Counted from the stretch's first letter, positions 25,155 to 35,390 are shown. The stretch: 64,000 bases of DNA from Chitinophagaceae bacterium (GCA_019638625.1 JAHBTK010000002.1:1054001-1118000), one strand, 5' to 3'. Notes: generated from the letters alone by a model not told the origin. Numbers and translations: made by a program.

Positions 25155-25532
25155 ATGCATGAGCCGCAACCCCCGGAAGTAACAGATGTAAAAAAAACAA
25201 AGAATGTATTATTATTTGCTACCTGCCTGATCATTATCGGGGAAGTGGTTGCGCTGCTCGCCAACAGCAATTTTTCATGGATGGTTACCCTGGTTACCCT
25301 GGTGGAAGTTGTTATTTTCCTGGTGCTTTCATTTATTGCCGTTAAAAATCCATACAGCGCGGTGTTTTCCGCATTGGCTGTTTTTATAATAGCCTCTATT
25401 CTTGCGGCTGCCGTCAAACCCACTTACCTGGGAGGCAGTATTATCATTAAAATTTTTATACTTATTTACCTGGTGCGGGCAATACCGGAGGCCCGTCAAA
25501 CCCAGCTTTCTTTAAGAAAAGAAAAAGAGTAA
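25155..25532 (+). CDS. hypothetical membrane protein
   Basis: 125 residues with four predicted membrane helices (about residues 18-36, 41-60, 66-87 and 94-112) and a charged C-terminus. The N-terminal 15 residues are polar and proline-rich (HEPQPPEV). The start was set at ATG 25155; an upstream in-frame codon at 25107 would add 16 residues. No family was recognised. The gene lies 43 nt before hemC on the same strand and may be cotranscribed with the heme genes, though no functional link is evident. Confidence 0.65.
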   Translation: MHEPQPPEVTDVKKTKNVLLFATCLIIIGEVVALLANSNFSWMVTLVTLVEVVIFLVLSFIAVKNPYSAVFSALAVFIIASILAAAVKPTYLGGSIIIKIFILIYLVRAIPEARQTQLSLRKEKE

Positions 25533-25575
25533 TCAGTTTCGGCTATAAGTCATTTCTGTTAAGTACTTTCACGCC

Positions 25576-26532
25576 ATGAGTTTAATCAGGATCGGAACGC
25601 GTGACAGCGAGCTGGCTACATGGCAGGCCAAAAGAGTAGCGGGCCTGCTGAACGAAAAGGGATTAAAGACCGAACTGGTTTTTATAAAAAGCGAAGGGGA
25701 TATCAACCTTACCGTGCCCTTGTACGAGATGGGGGTGCAGGGTATTTTTACCAAAGCGCTGGACATCGCGTTGCTGGAAAAAAGAATCGACCTCGCGGTA
25801 CACTCCTACAAAGATGTTCCTACACAATTAGCCCGCGGCCTCGCAAAAGCCGCGGTGCTGAAAAGAGATTCGTATAAAGATATCCTTGTATGCAAATCAG
25901 GAAAAAATGAGTACGCGGAAGCCCTCGGATATCAGGATGGACAATGGACCGTTCCTTCGGGAGGGGGATTTATCGTTGCCACCAGCAGTACGCGCAGAAG
26001 GGCTCAATGGCTGAATCGCTACCCCGGTCACCGGATAGAAAACCTAAGGGGAAATATCAACCGGCGGCTGCAGAAATTACAGGAAAGCAACTGGCAGGGC
26101 GCTATCTTTGCGGCAGCGGGTTTGGACAGGATCCGGATCCGGCCGGAAAACAGCATAGAGCTGGACTGGATGCTGCCGGCGCCTGCCCAGGGAACCATTG
26201 TTATGGCTGCCCGCGAAGATGATCACGACCTGCTGTCTGCCTGCAGTATTTTAAACCATGCGGATACGGATACCTGTACCGGGGTGGAAAGAGATTTTCT
26301 GAAAGCGCTGGGTGGCGGTTGTGCGACACCGGTAGGCGCGCTGGCTGAGATAACCGGAGACCTGCTGCATTTTAGAGGAAACCTGGTGTCTGCGGACGGT
26401 AAAATAAAAGTTGAAACCGAATGGAAAGTACCGGTTGCGGATGCCGGCAAAACGGGAGCGCTTGCTGCAAAAGAGATTTTAAACAACGGCGGTGTGCCGA
26501 TAATTGAATCCATTCGCAATGGCGGAGCATAA
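25576..26532 (+). CDS. hemC: hydroxymethylbilane synthase (porphobilinogen deaminase)
   Basis: 318 residues. The N-terminal RIGTRDSELATWQAKRV motif, the active-site block DLAVHSYKDVPTQL, the arginine-rich ATSSTRRRAQWL and the cofactor site GGGCATPVGAL (the Cys holds the dipyrromethane primer) are all present. It joins four porphobilinogen units into hydroxymethylbilane. It opens the series hemC-hemD-hemE-hemF-hemB, all on the plus strand; hemD overlaps its end by 14 nt. Confidence 0.97.
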   Translation: MSLIRIGTRDSELATWQAKRVAGLLNEKGLKTELVFIKSEGDINLTVPLYEMGVQGIFTKALDIALLEKRIDLAVHSYKDVPTQLARGLAKAAVLKRDSYKDILVCKSGKNEYAEALGYQDGQWTVPSGGGFIVATSSTRRRAQWLNRYPGHRIENLRGNINRRLQKLQESNWQGAIFAAAGLDRIRIRPENSIELDWMLPAPAQGTIVMAAREDDHDLLSACSILNHADTDTCTGVERDFLKALGGGCATPVGALAEITGDLLHFRGNLVSADGKIKVETEWKVPVADAGKTGALAAKEILNNGGVPIIESIRNGGA

Positions 26533-27250
26533 AATACATATACTGTCTACCCGGCTCCTGAAAAAAGAACTGATAGAGAAAGCGCAGCGGGAGAATATAG
26601 AAACCCGGGCAGAAGCCTTCATTCAAAATATTCCGGACACTTCACCGCAAATATCCGAAAAGATACAGTTCCTGTCGCAGCAGCCGGTTGTGGCCATATT
26701 TACAAGCATTCATGCCGTAGAAGTAGTGAAAAGCGAATTGGGAGGAGTAACGCCGCCCTGGAAGATCTGCTGTACCAGCGGGGCAACAAAGGACGCGTTG
26801 CTGGGGTTTTTCGAGGAGCATAATATCATAGCAACCGCCAAAAACGCCAGCAGCCTGGCTGAAAGGATATTACAGCAGAAAAATATTAAGGAAGTGTATT
26901 TTTTCTGTAGCAAACAGCGACTGAATGATTTACCGGAAACATTGACGGATGTAGGCGTGCAGGTGAATGAACTGGTGGTTTATCAAACGGTTGGCACCCC
27001 CAGGGCAGTAACAGAAGAATATGACGCCATCCTGTTCTTCAGTCCAAGCGGTGTACACAGCTTTTTTTCCATGAATACCATTCCGCTGCACACCACTTTG
27101 TTTTCAATAGGGAAGACAACCACCGCTACCATCGAATCGTATTGCGGGAATGAAGTGGTAACCAGCCAATGGCCGGGAGAAGCGACGCTTGTAGACCTGG
27201 TGATCAATTACTACGGTAAAACAGCGGGAAGAATGCAGGACACAAAATAA
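26519..27250 (+). CDS. hemD: uroporphyrinogen-III synthase
   Basis: 243 residues from ATG 26519; a TTG at 26504 would add five residues. The protein shows the weakly conserved two-lobed HemD pattern: ILSTRLLKKELIEKAQ at the start, VAIFTSIHAVEVVKSEL in lobe one, CCTSGATKDALLGFF at the hinge, and the conserved DAILFFSPSGVHSFFS and FSIGKTTTATIES near the end. It closes and inverts ring D of hydroxymethylbilane to give uroporphyrinogen III. The 14-nt overlap with hemC implies translational coupling. Confidence 0.92.
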   Translation: MAEHKIHILSTRLLKKELIEKAQRENIETRAEAFIQNIPDTSPQISEKIQFLSQQPVVAIFTSIHAVEVVKSELGGVTPPWKICCTSGATKDALLGFFEEHNIIATAKNASSLAERILQQKNIKEVYFFCSKQRLNDLPETLTDVGVQVNELVVYQTVGTPRAVTEEYDAILFFSPSGVHSFFSMNTIPLHTTLFSIGKTTTATIESYCGNEVVTSQWPGEATLVDLVINYYGKTAGRMQDTK

Positions 27251-27306
27251 AGTATAAGGCGCCGGGAGAATAATGAGCTGCCGGTGAGAACTAAAGCATA
27301 AACAAG

Positions 27307-28347
27307 ATGAAAAATGATTTGCTGCTGAGAGCATTAAAAGGAGAAACGATTGCCCGCCCGCCGGTATGGATGATGCGCCAGGCGGGCCGCTATTTGCCGG
27401 AGTACAGGGTACTCAGGGAGAAATACGGCTTTTTTGAAAGATGCCAGACACCGGAACTGGCCTGCGAGATCACCCTGCAGCCGATCGATATTGTAGGGGT
27501 GGATGCAGCGATATTATTTTCTGATATCCTGGTGGTGCCTCAGGCCATGGGGCTGGAAGTGCAACTGGTAGAGAGCAAGGGGCCGTGGTTACCGGACCCG
27601 ATAAAAACAGAAAGCGATTTAAAACGCGTACGGATACCCGATGTAAATGAGACATTGCAATATGTGTTTGATGCTATCCGGCTGATAAAAAAAGAATTGA
27701 ACAGCAGGGCGCCCCTGATCGGTTTTGCCGGCGCTCCCTGGACCATCTTATGTTATATGGTGCAGGGCAAAGGCAGCAAAACCTTCGATGAAGCAAAAGC
27801 TTTCTGTTATACGCAACCGGAGCTGGCCGCCAGGCTGCTGCAGATGATCACTGACACCACTATTGCTTACCTGAAAGAGCAGGTGAGAGCCGGAGCGGAT
27901 ACGGTACAGGTTTTTGATAGCTGGGGCGGGTTACTGGGACCGGATGATTTTGAGAACATTTCCTTAAAATATATCCGCCAGATCGTACAGGCACTGAAAG
28001 ACGAAGTGCCGGTGATCGTATTTGCCAAAGGCGCCTGGCACAGCCTGAAACCTATGGCCGACACCGGCGCTGCCGGGTTGGGAATCGACTGGTGCATTAC
28101 CGCCGGAAATGCGAGGAAATTTGCGGGAGACAATATAACCCTGCAGGGAAATTTCGACCCGGCCAAACTGCTGTCACCGATCCCTGTTATACAACAGGAA
28201 GTACGGAGCATGATAAAGGCATTCGGGAATAAACGATACATCGCTAATCTAGGGCATGGGATACTACCCAATGTGCCTGTTGATCATGCAAGGGCATTTG
28301 TGGACACTGTTAAAGAAAGTGAAGTACATTTTGCCGCGATGCCCTGA
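27307..28347 (+). CDS. hemE: uroporphyrinogen decarboxylase
   Basis: 346 residues, full length. The diagnostic N-terminal [18 protein letters not shown], the second signature [16 protein letters not shown] and the catalytic-site aspartate block [14 protein letters not shown] are all intact. It decarboxylates the four acetate side chains of uroporphyrinogen III to coproporphyrinogen III in the cytoplasm. It lies 56 nt after hemD and is probably in the same transcript. Confidence 0.97.
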   Translation: MKNDLLLRALKGETIARPPVWMMRQAGRYLPEYRVLREKYGFFERCQTPELACEITLQPIDIVGVDAAILFSDILVVPQAMGLEVQLVESKGPWLPDPIKTESDLKRVRIPDVNETLQYVFDAIRLIKKELNSRAPLIGFAGAPWTILCYMVQGKGSKTFDEAKAFCYTQPELAARLLQMITDTTIAYLKEQVRAGADTVQVFDSWGGLLGPDDFENISLKYIRQIVQALKDEVPVIVFAKGAWHSLKPMADTGAAGLGIDWCITAGNARKFAGDNITLQGNFDPAKLLSPIPVIQQEVRSMIKAFGNKRYIANLGHGILPNVPVDHARAFVDTVKESEVHFAAMP

Positions 28348-28431
28348 TAATGATTGACCGGTCTTACCGCAATTTGATTGTGATCATGCGGAATAAACCC
28401 CCTGTAGACCAACTTTGCAAAAATTGATCGT

Positions 28432-29370
28432 ATGGAAACAACTGTTCCCCCTGCAACAACACTCACTAAAGAGAACTGGATACATTATATTCACCAACTG
28501 CAGGACAATATCTGCCGGGCGCTGGAAGCGGTGGATGGTAAAGCTGTTTTTGTGGAAGATAAATGGGAACGCGATGGCGGAGGTGGAGGGAAGACAAGGG
28601 TAATAGCGAATGGAGATGTTTTTGAAAAAGGCGGGGTGAACACTTCCGTGGTATTTGGCAAAGTAACCGACCCGATGCGTAACCAGTTGAAAATAGAGGG
28701 AGAATCCTGGTTTGCCTGCGGGCTGAGCCTGGTGATCCATCCGCTGAATCCTTTTGTGCCTACCACACATGCCAACTGGCGTTATTTTGAATTATACGAC
28801 AGGGACAACCATGTCACCGACAGGTGGTTTGGCGGTGGGGCGGATCTTACTCCTTATTATTTGTTTGATGAAGATGCCCGCCATTTCCATCGTACACTGT
28901 ACGATGCTATAACGCCCTTCGGAGAAGGGCTGTATGATAAGTACAAGCAGGCCTGCGACGAATATTTTGCCAATAAGCACAGAGATAACGAGATGCGTGG
29001 AATAGGAGGTGTTTTTTATGATCACCTGCGGGCCGAAACCGCGGAGGAAGCTGACCGGTTGTTTAAGTTCCAGCAGGCCAACGGCAACTGCTTTACCACG
29101 GCCTATATACCCATTGTGGAAAAAAGAAAGGGAATGCCATGGAATGCCGCGAACAAATACTGGCAGGAGATCCGCCGGGGAAGGTATGTAGAGTTTAACC
29201 TTATCCACGACAGGGGCACTATTTTCGGACTGAAAACCAATGGCAGGACCGAGAGCATCCTGATGAGTCTTCCGCCAACCGTGCGTTTTGATTACAATTA
29301 TCAGCCCGCACCCGGCTCTGAAGAAGCCAGGCTGCTGGATGCCTGCCAGCACCCGAAAAGCTGGGTCTGA
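28432..29370 (+). CDS. hemF: oxygen-dependent coproporphyrinogen-III oxidase
   Basis: 312 residues matching the aerobic HemF type, not the radical-SAM HemN. Conserved blocks include VIHPLNPFVPTTHANWRYF, WFGGGADLTPYY, and the C-terminal GTIFGLKTNGRTESILMSLPP. It uses O2 to convert coproporphyrinogen III to protoporphyrinogen IX, which points to an aerobic lifestyle. It starts 84 nt after hemE, and a 297-nt gap separates it from hemB. Confidence 0.96.
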   Translation: METTVPPATTLTKENWIHYIHQLQDNICRALEAVDGKAVFVEDKWERDGGGGGKTRVIANGDVFEKGGVNTSVVFGKVTDPMRNQLKIEGESWFACGLSLVIHPLNPFVPTTHANWRYFELYDRDNHVTDRWFGGGADLTPYYLFDEDARHFHRTLYDAITPFGEGLYDKYKQACDEYFANKHRDNEMRGIGGVFYDHLRAETAEEADRLFKFQQANGNCFTTAYIPIVEKRKGMPWNAANKYWQEIRRGRYVEFNLIHDRGTIFGLKTNGRTESILMSLPPTVRFDYNYQPAPGSEEARLLDACQHPKSWV

Positions 29371-29667
29371 AAATCCGGCTTCGTTCTGCACAGCAAACAA
29401 TCGCCCCGATCCCGCCCCGGCGGAAGAGGTTTCAACACTTTTAGCACTTACTCCTGGTCGTGAGAATTCTCGTCGCAGACGCAGCCTGCTCCCACGAAAT
29501 GACATGAGGCACATTTTCAAACCTATCTCTTTCTCCCTTTCCCCAGGAAAGGAAAGCGGCACTATTGAACCAAGCCAAGCTTTTTGTCCTATCGTATTCC
29601 CGATTAAATATATACCGACTTATTCTTCCATTTTCCGCATTCTCGCATTTCCACATTAATTTAGCGT
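29371..29667 (+). other. intergenic region hemF-hemB
   Basis: 297 nt without a credible gene. A weak -7-like TAATTTAG (7 of 8 to TAnnTTTG) lies about 8 nt before the hemB ATG; otherwise nothing is seen. Confidence 0.4.
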
Positions 29668-30645
29668 ATGTATTTACAAAAAAGAAACAGGATACTCAGG
29701 AAGAATGCCGCTATCAGGTCCATGGTGGCGGAAACCACACTTACTCCCGATGACTTCATACTCCCGGTTTTTGTGGATGAAGGCGAAAATGTTCAGTTCG
29801 AAATCCCGTCGATGCCGGGATATTATCGTTATTCAATTGATTTGCTGCTCAGGGAAATAAAAGAAGCCTGGAGCCTGGGTATTAAGAGTGTATTAATTTT
29901 TGTAAAGGCAAAAGACGAAGAGAAAGACAATACCGGCAGGGAAGCCTGGAACCCGGACGGGCTGATGCAGCGTACCGTAAAGTCTATTAAAAACGCCCTT
30001 CCCGATATGGTGGTGATGACAGATGTGGCGCTGGACCCTTATTCGATCTATGGCCATGATGGTATAGTAAAAGATGGTAAAATAGTGAATGACGAAACGG
30101 TGGAAGCGTTGGTAAAAATGAGCCTTAGTCATGCCGCCGCGGGAGCAGACTTTGTTGCGCCCAGCGATATGATGGATGGCCGGATTGCCGCCATCAGAAA
30201 AGCGTTGGAAGAAGGTGGTTTCACGGAAACGGGTATCATGGCCTATAGCGCCAAATACGCGTCCTGTTTTTACGGCCCCTTCAGGGATGCGCTGGACAGC
30301 GCCCCCGGCTTTGGCGATAAAAAAACCTACCAGATGAATTTTGCCAACCGGAAGGAGGCAGTGACAGAAGTATTGCAGGACGTGTCGGAAGGCGCAGACA
30401 TTGTAATGGTAAAACCCGCGATGGCCTACCTGGATATCATCCGGGAAGTAAAGAACGCTGTAAATATTCCTGTAAGCGCCTACCATGTGAGCGGGGAATA
30501 CGCGATGATAAAAGCGGCATCAAAAATAGGCTGGCTGGATGAGGACAAAGCCATCATTGAAAGCCTGACGTCCATCAAAAGAGCAGGGGCAGACCTGATC
30601 GCCACTTATTTCGCCAAATCAGCAGTAAAAATCCTGCAGGGGTAG
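29668..30645 (+). CDS. hemB: porphobilinogen synthase (delta-aminolevulinic acid dehydratase)
   Basis: 325 residues. The Schiff-base lysines lie in DIVMVKPAMAYLDII and, for the second site, in SAKYASCFYGPFRDAL. The metal-site segment reads DVALDPYSIYGHDG: the cysteines of the zinc-dependent enzyme are replaced by Ala and Asp, so this is the zinc-independent, probably Mg-activated type. It condenses two 5-aminolevulinate molecules to porphobilinogen, feeding hemC. hemA, hemL, the protoporphyrinogen oxidase and hemH are not in the window. Confidence 0.96.
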   Translation: MYLQKRNRILRKNAAIRSMVAETTLTPDDFILPVFVDEGENVQFEIPSMPGYYRYSIDLLLREIKEAWSLGIKSVLIFVKAKDEEKDNTGREAWNPDGLMQRTVKSIKNALPDMVVMTDVALDPYSIYGHDGIVKDGKIVNDETVEALVKMSLSHAAAGADFVAPSDMMDGRIAAIRKALEEGGFTETGIMAYSAKYASCFYGPFRDALDSAPGFGDKKTYQMNFANRKEAVTEVLQDVSEGADIVMVKPAMAYLDIIREVKNAVNIPVSAYHVSGEYAMIKAASKIGWLDEDKAIIESLTSIKRAGADLIATYFAKSAVKILQG

Positions 30646-30769
30646 GTCAGCAACCGGTATAATATTCATCGTCCATATCGTTTATTCAATAATTGCCGGA
30701 TACTTATTTCGGAATTACCGTTTGTTTTTTATTTACATTTAATCCTTTATTCATCCTATCGAGTGCTGC

Positions 30770-31951
30770 ATGAAGATTTCCCGTATTGTAACCAATCTTA
30801 CATTCTGGGTGCTGCTATCAATCATCCTGGCTATTTTGCTGGGTCACTTTTTTCCGCAAACGGCTGTGAAAACAGAGTGGATGGGGAAGGGATTTGTTAA
30901 CCTGATCAAGATATTTATCGGGCCTATTATCTTCCTTACCATTGTGCTGGGTATTACGGGAATGGGCAGCCTGAAAAAAGCAGGGCGGATCGGGTTTAAA
31001 GCAGTGGTGTATTTTGAAGTGATCACCACTTTTGCGCTGATCCTTGGAATCCTGTTCGCCAATGTTTTTAAACCCGGAAAAATAGACCGGCAGGGGTTAC
31101 CGATATCCCAGAATTACAAGGCTACAGAAAATGCGGACTTCAGTTGGCTGGGGTTTTTAAAGGAAAACTTTACGCTGCAGGTATTGATCGCCGCGATATT
31201 GGTAGGTGTTTTTCTCGTCAGGAGCCGGTACCGGGAAAAAGTCACCGGGTTTCTTTCCCGTATAGCACATTATGTTTTTATAGCGCTCAAATATGTCATG
31301 TACCTGGCGCCGTTCGGCGCTTTTGGCGGCATGGCCTATTCTATCGGGAAATTCGGGATCGCTACCCTGTTGCCATTGGGTAAGTTGATGCTGACCATGT
31401 ATGGAACAATGGCTGCTTTTGTTTTTATAGTACTGGGAACGGTCATGCGGTATTACCGTTTGAATATCTTCAGGTTCCTCTCCGCTATCAAAGAAGAATT
31501 GCTGATTGTGCTGGGCACCTCTTCCTCGGAATCGGCGTTGCCATCGCTGATGAAAAAGCTGGAGGGCATGGGCTGCAGCAAATCCGTAGTAGGACTGGTG
31601 GTTCCCACGGGTTACTCTTTCAACCTCGATGGCACTTCCATTTATTTGTCCATGGCTATTATTTTCCTGGCGCAACTGTATAATGTACACCTGTCCTGGT
31701 ATGAAATGGGCTCTATCGTGCTTATCCTGATGGTCACTTCCAAGGGAGCTGCCGGCGTTACCGGGAGTGGGTTCATCATACTGGCTTCCACGCTTACGGC
31801 CCTGCATAAAATTCCGCTGGAGGGGCTGGCTTTTTTGCTGGCGGTAGATAAGTTTATGAGTGAGGCGCGGGCTATCACCAATATTATCGGCAATGGAATA
31901 GCTACGCTGGTAATATCAAAAAGCGAAAAAGAGCCGGTAGTGATCAGTTAG
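30770..31951 (+). CDS. dicarboxylate/amino acid:cation symporter
   Basis: 393 residues, eight or so membrane helices plus two re-entrant loops of the DAACS (GltP/DctA) family. The serine-rich loop LGTSSSESALPSLMKKLEGMG and the helix GYSFNLDGTSIYLSMAIIFLA with the conserved NLDGT motif are diagnostic, followed by SKGAAGVTGSGF in the second hairpin. It takes up glutamate, aspartate or C4-dicarboxylates with protons or sodium; the substrate is not resolved. Its end overlaps the convergent CAP-domain gene by 8 bp. Confidence 0.93.
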   Translation: MKISRIVTNLTFWVLLSIILAILLGHFFPQTAVKTEWMGKGFVNLIKIFIGPIIFLTIVLGITGMGSLKKAGRIGFKAVVYFEVITTFALILGILFANVFKPGKIDRQGLPISQNYKATENADFSWLGFLKENFTLQVLIAAILVGVFLVRSRYREKVTGFLSRIAHYVFIALKYVMYLAPFGAFGGMAYSIGKFGIATLLPLGKLMLTMYGTMAAFVFIVLGTVMRYYRLNIFRFLSAIKEELLIVLGTSSSESALPSLMKKLEGMGCSKSVVGLVVPTGYSFNLDGTSIYLSMAIIFLAQLYNVHLSWYEMGSIVLILMVTSKGAAGVTGSGFIILASTLTALHKIPLEGLAFLLAVDKFMSEARAITNIIGNGIATLVISKSEKEPVVIS

Positions 31952-32453
31952 CCCTTGCTCCAAAGGTTTGCGTCCAGTAATTCCCGGAACGGCCAATGCC
32001 CATTTCTTTGAAATGTTTGCTCATGATGTTTTTGCAATGGCCGGAACTGTTGATCCAACTGTTAAATACCTGCTGTTCGGTTGTTTGCCCCCATGCGATA
32101 TTTTCACCGGCGGCTGTCCATTGGTAACCCGCGAGTTTTATACGGCTTCCGGCCGTAGACCCGTTTTGGCCTTTATGGTCGAAATAGCTGTTCTCCTGCA
32201 TGTCTTTACTATGATCGTACGCTGCCTTGCCCAGCAGATCATTCCAGGCCAGGGGTAATACCGGCGGCATACTTTCCGGACCGCATTGGCATCCGGACTG
32301 GCGAACCTGGTTAACCATATCCAGTATGGATGAAACTTTTACATTGTAGGCAAACTCCGGCCGGCCGCTTGCATCGGTGTTATTTGTTTCCTTTTTACAG
32401 GCAATGAAACTCAACATTACAAAAGCAACAGGCAGGATATTTTTGTACCGCAT
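31944..32453 (-). CDS. CAP domain-containing lipoprotein
   Basis: 169 residues with a lipoprotein signal (FVMLSFIAC, lipidated Cys near residue 19). The mature part is a CAP/SCP domain (PF00188 type): AAYDHSKDMQENSYFDHKG, AGENIAWGQ, and FNSWINSSGHCKNIMS with the conserved H and E residues of the CAP cavity, and MGIGRSGNYWTQTFG at the end. Bacterial CAP proteins are secreted and of mostly unknown role. It is convergent with the symporter (8-bp overlap of coding ends). Confidence 0.88.
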   Translation of the reverse strand: MRYKNILPVAFVMLSFIACKKETNNTDASGRPEFAYNVKVSSILDMVNQVRQSGCQCGPESMPPVLPLAWNDLLGKAAYDHSKDMQENSYFDHKGQNGSTAGSRIKLAGYQWTAAGENIAWGQTTEQQVFNSWINSSGHCKNIMSKHFKEMGIGRSGNYWTQTFGARAN

Positions 32454-32633
32454 AGGAGGTTTTGCAGTTAACGTTTTTTACCGCCTCCTCATTTTTGACA
32501 TATGATAATTTCAGTATCTTAAGGTTTCCTGCTGCCGGGTTTAGGCTTTTAATATTTTTCCTATGTATATGATGGTTCAATCCAAAAACCTTCCTATATT
32601 CAATTAACGAACTGCTAATTTAATTTAATAGGA

Positions 32634-34052
32634 ATGGAGATTATTCATGTTAGTGCCGAGTGTTATCCTGTAGCCAAAGCCGGAGGACTGGGAGATGTAG
32701 TAGGAGCTTTGCCAAAATACCAAAACGAACTTGGACATATTGCCAAGGTTGTAATGCCCATGTACCGGACTAAATTTCTGCTCAACAATGAGTGGGATGT
32801 GGTACACAAGGGAAGGTCCAATATGGGCGACTACTGGTTTGACTATACCATCATCAAGGAACGAAGTAATAAACTGGGTTTCGACCTCTACCTCGTAGAT
32901 ATAAACGGGTTGCTCGACCGGGAGAAAATATATGGCTATGACGATGATGCAGAAAGGTTTACCGGTTTCCAGATAGCGGTGGTAGATTGGATTTCGCAGT
33001 GGGTACACAAGCCGGATGTTGTACACGTACATGATTATCATGCCGGGTTGATCCCCTTTATGATGAAGCATTGCTACAAATACCAGCACCTGCACAGCAT
33101 ACCGTCTGTTTTAACCATACATAATGCACAATACCAGGGCGTAATGGGCTGGGACAAAAGTTACCTGCTGCCGCCATGGGATAGCTGGAAATGGGGGATG
33201 CTGGACTGGCGGGGTAATATCAATCCCCTGGCCTCCGGTATAAAATGCGCCTGGAAGGTAAATACCGTGAGTCCCAGCTATATGGGAGAACTAAGGCAGT
33301 CTTCCAATGGACTGGAAGACCTGTTTGAGTATGAAAAAGGTAAATGTACCGGCATCCTGAACGGGATAGACGCGGCAGTATGGGACCCGGCAACGGATAC
33401 CTACCTGGAGGAACATTTTACCGCGGAGACAGCCAAAGAAGGCAAGGCCAAAAACAAAAAGAAACTTTGTGATACCTTCAACCTGGACCCTGAAAAACCG
33501 TTGATCGTATTTATTGGAAGACTGGTGGGAGAGAAGGGTGCTGATATTCTGCCGGCTTCTATCAGCGACAGCTTTTATTATATCGGCAGGAAAATGAACT
33601 TCCTGATACTCGGAAGCGGTTTCCCTGAGGTAGAGTCGCAATTAAGCTCCTTGCAACGCATTGCCCAAAACGACTACAATGTTTATATCGGCTATAACGA
33701 AGCTTTAAGCCATCTTATGTATGCCGGGGCGGACTATTTACTGATGCCCTCCCGCGTGGAGCCCTGCGGCTTAAACCAGATGTATGCCATGCGATATGGC
33801 ACCATCCCCATGGTTCGCCGCACCGGGGGACTAAAAGATACCGTTAAGGATTTTGGAGAGCCGGGAGGATATGGTATTGTATATAACTGGGCCGCAATAG
33901 GCGATATCACGCAGGGAATATGGCGGGCCGTTGACCTGTATGACGATAAGGAAAAGGTAGATGAAATAAGAACGAAAATGATGCTGCTGGATTTTAGCTG
34001 GCAAAAAAGCGTATCGGAATACACCCTGCTGTATGAATCTTTAAAGAACTAA
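32634..34052 (+). CDS. glgA: glycogen synthase
   Basis: 472 residues of GT5 type. The ADP-glucose-binding motif KAGGLGDVVGALPK is at residues about 15-28; the C-terminal GT-B half has VFIGRLVGEKGADIL and the donor-site segment MPSRVEPCGLNQMYAMRYGTIPMVRRTGGLKDTV. It adds glucose from ADP-glucose to the non-reducing end of glycogen. glgC, which makes the ADP-glucose, follows after 34 nt in the same direction, so the two form an operon for storage polysaccharide. Confidence 0.95.
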   Translation: MEIIHVSAECYPVAKAGGLGDVVGALPKYQNELGHIAKVVMPMYRTKFLLNNEWDVVHKGRSNMGDYWFDYTIIKERSNKLGFDLYLVDINGLLDREKIYGYDDDAERFTGFQIAVVDWISQWVHKPDVVHVHDYHAGLIPFMMKHCYKYQHLHSIPSVLTIHNAQYQGVMGWDKSYLLPPWDSWKWGMLDWRGNINPLASGIKCAWKVNTVSPSYMGELRQSSNGLEDLFEYEKGKCTGILNGIDAAVWDPATDTYLEEHFTAETAKEGKAKNKKKLCDTFNLDPEKPLIVFIGRLVGEKGADILPASISDSFYYIGRKMNFLILGSGFPEVESQLSSLQRIAQNDYNVYIGYNEALSHLMYAGADYLLMPSRVEPCGLNQMYAMRYGTIPMVRRTGGLKDTVKDFGEPGGYGIVYNWAAIGDITQGIWRAVDLYDDKEKVDEIRTKMMLLDFSWQKSVSEYTLLYESLKN

Positions 34053-34086
34053 GGAAATCCATTACCAATACTTAATAATCATAACC

Positions 34087-35361
34087 ATGAACAAAAATGT
34101 GATTGCTGTCATTTTAGGAGGAGGCGCCGGAACCCGTTTATCTCCCCTTACAGCTACGAGAAGTAAGCCCGCTGTGCCTATTGCCGGAAAATATCGCCTG
34201 GTGGATATTCCTATCTCCAATTGCCTTAATTCCGATATCGGGCGTATGTACGTACTAACGCAGTTCAACTCTGCTTCACTAAATAAACACATCAAGAATA
34301 CCTATTATTTTAGCCGGTTCAGCAAGGCCTTTGTGGATATCATTGCCGCGGAGCAAACGCCCGACAACCCCGGCTGGTTCCAGGGTACCGCGGATGCCGT
34401 AAGACAATCCCTCCGCCACCTGCAGCAGCAGGATTTTGATTATGTGCTCATTCTCTCCGGCGACCAACTGTACCAGATGGACTTTAGCGAGATGCTGCAA
34501 AACCATATTGACAAAAAAGCGGATATTTCAATAGCTACCATACCTGTAGGTGACCGGGAAGCCCCGGAGTTCGGAATACTCAAAGCCGACGAAGAGCAGA
34601 CGATTACCTCCTTTATTGAAAAACCGAAAAAAGACGTATTACCGGAATGGATAAGCGATACAGGGGATGAAATGAAAAGTGCGGGAAGAATATACCTCGC
34701 CTCTATGGGCATCTATATTTTTAACCGTAAGCTGCTTTTCGATCTGCTCCTCGATACGAAAAAAGAAGCCACGGACTTTGGTAAGGAAATTATACCCGGC
34801 TCTATTGACCAGCATAAGGTAGTGAGTTTCCAATACGAAGGATACTGGACGGATATCGGGAACATCTATTCGTTCTTTGAAGCCAATATTTCTTTAACGG
34901 AGGACATCCCGGAGTTCAACCTTTTTGATACCAACCAAACCATCTATACCCGCCCGAGGATGTTACCACCTGCCAAGGTAAGCGGCACCACGCTTGAAAA
35001 AGCAATTATGGCAGAAGGTTGTATCATTAATGCATCGAGAATAGAAAAAAGTGTGATGGGCATTCGCTCCCGTATCGGGTATGGCACTACTATTGTTAGC
35101 ACCTACATTATGGGATGCGACTATTACGAGACGCTGGAGGATATGAATAGTGCCGCACAAAGAGGGTTGCCTAAGTTAGGTATCGGAGAACGTTGTTATA
35201 TCCGGAATGCCATCATTGATAAAAACTGCCGTATAGGAAACGATGTACGTATCAATGGAGGTAATCATCTTCCAGATTCAGACAACCCGCTGTACACCGT
35301 GAAAGATGGAATAGTGGTAGTTAAAAAAGGCGCTATCCTGCCTGATGGATTTGTGATTTAA
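34087..35361 (+). CDS. glgC: glucose-1-phosphate adenylyltransferase
   Basis: 424 residues. The nucleotidyltransferase signature GGGAGTRLSPLTATRSKPAVP is at the N-terminus, with YRLVDIPISNCLNSDI next to it; GWFQGTADAVRQ and the acceptor-site FGILKADEEQ follow. The C-terminal third is a left-handed beta-helix with hexapeptide-like repeats. It converts glucose-1-phosphate and ATP to ADP-glucose, the committed step of glycogen synthesis, and in most bacteria is allosterically controlled by sugar phosphates. It is the second gene of the glgA-glgC unit and is followed by hairpins. Confidence 0.96.
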   Translation: MNKNVIAVILGGGAGTRLSPLTATRSKPAVPIAGKYRLVDIPISNCLNSDIGRMYVLTQFNSASLNKHIKNTYYFSRFSKAFVDIIAAEQTPDNPGWFQGTADAVRQSLRHLQQQDFDYVLILSGDQLYQMDFSEMLQNHIDKKADISIATIPVGDREAPEFGILKADEEQTITSFIEKPKKDVLPEWISDTGDEMKSAGRIYLASMGIYIFNRKLLFDLLLDTKKEATDFGKEIIPGSIDQHKVVSFQYEGYWTDIGNIYSFFEANISLTEDIPEFNLFDTNQTIYTRPRMLPPAKVSGTTLEKAIMAEGCIINASRIEKSVMGIRSRIGYGTTIVSTYIMGCDYYETLEDMNSAAQRGLPKLGIGERCYIRNAIIDKNCRIGNDVRINGGNHLPDSDNPLYTVKDGIVVVKKGAILPDGFVI

Positions 35362-35390
35362 TGTGGTAACGGATAAGCCGCAGACAAAAG

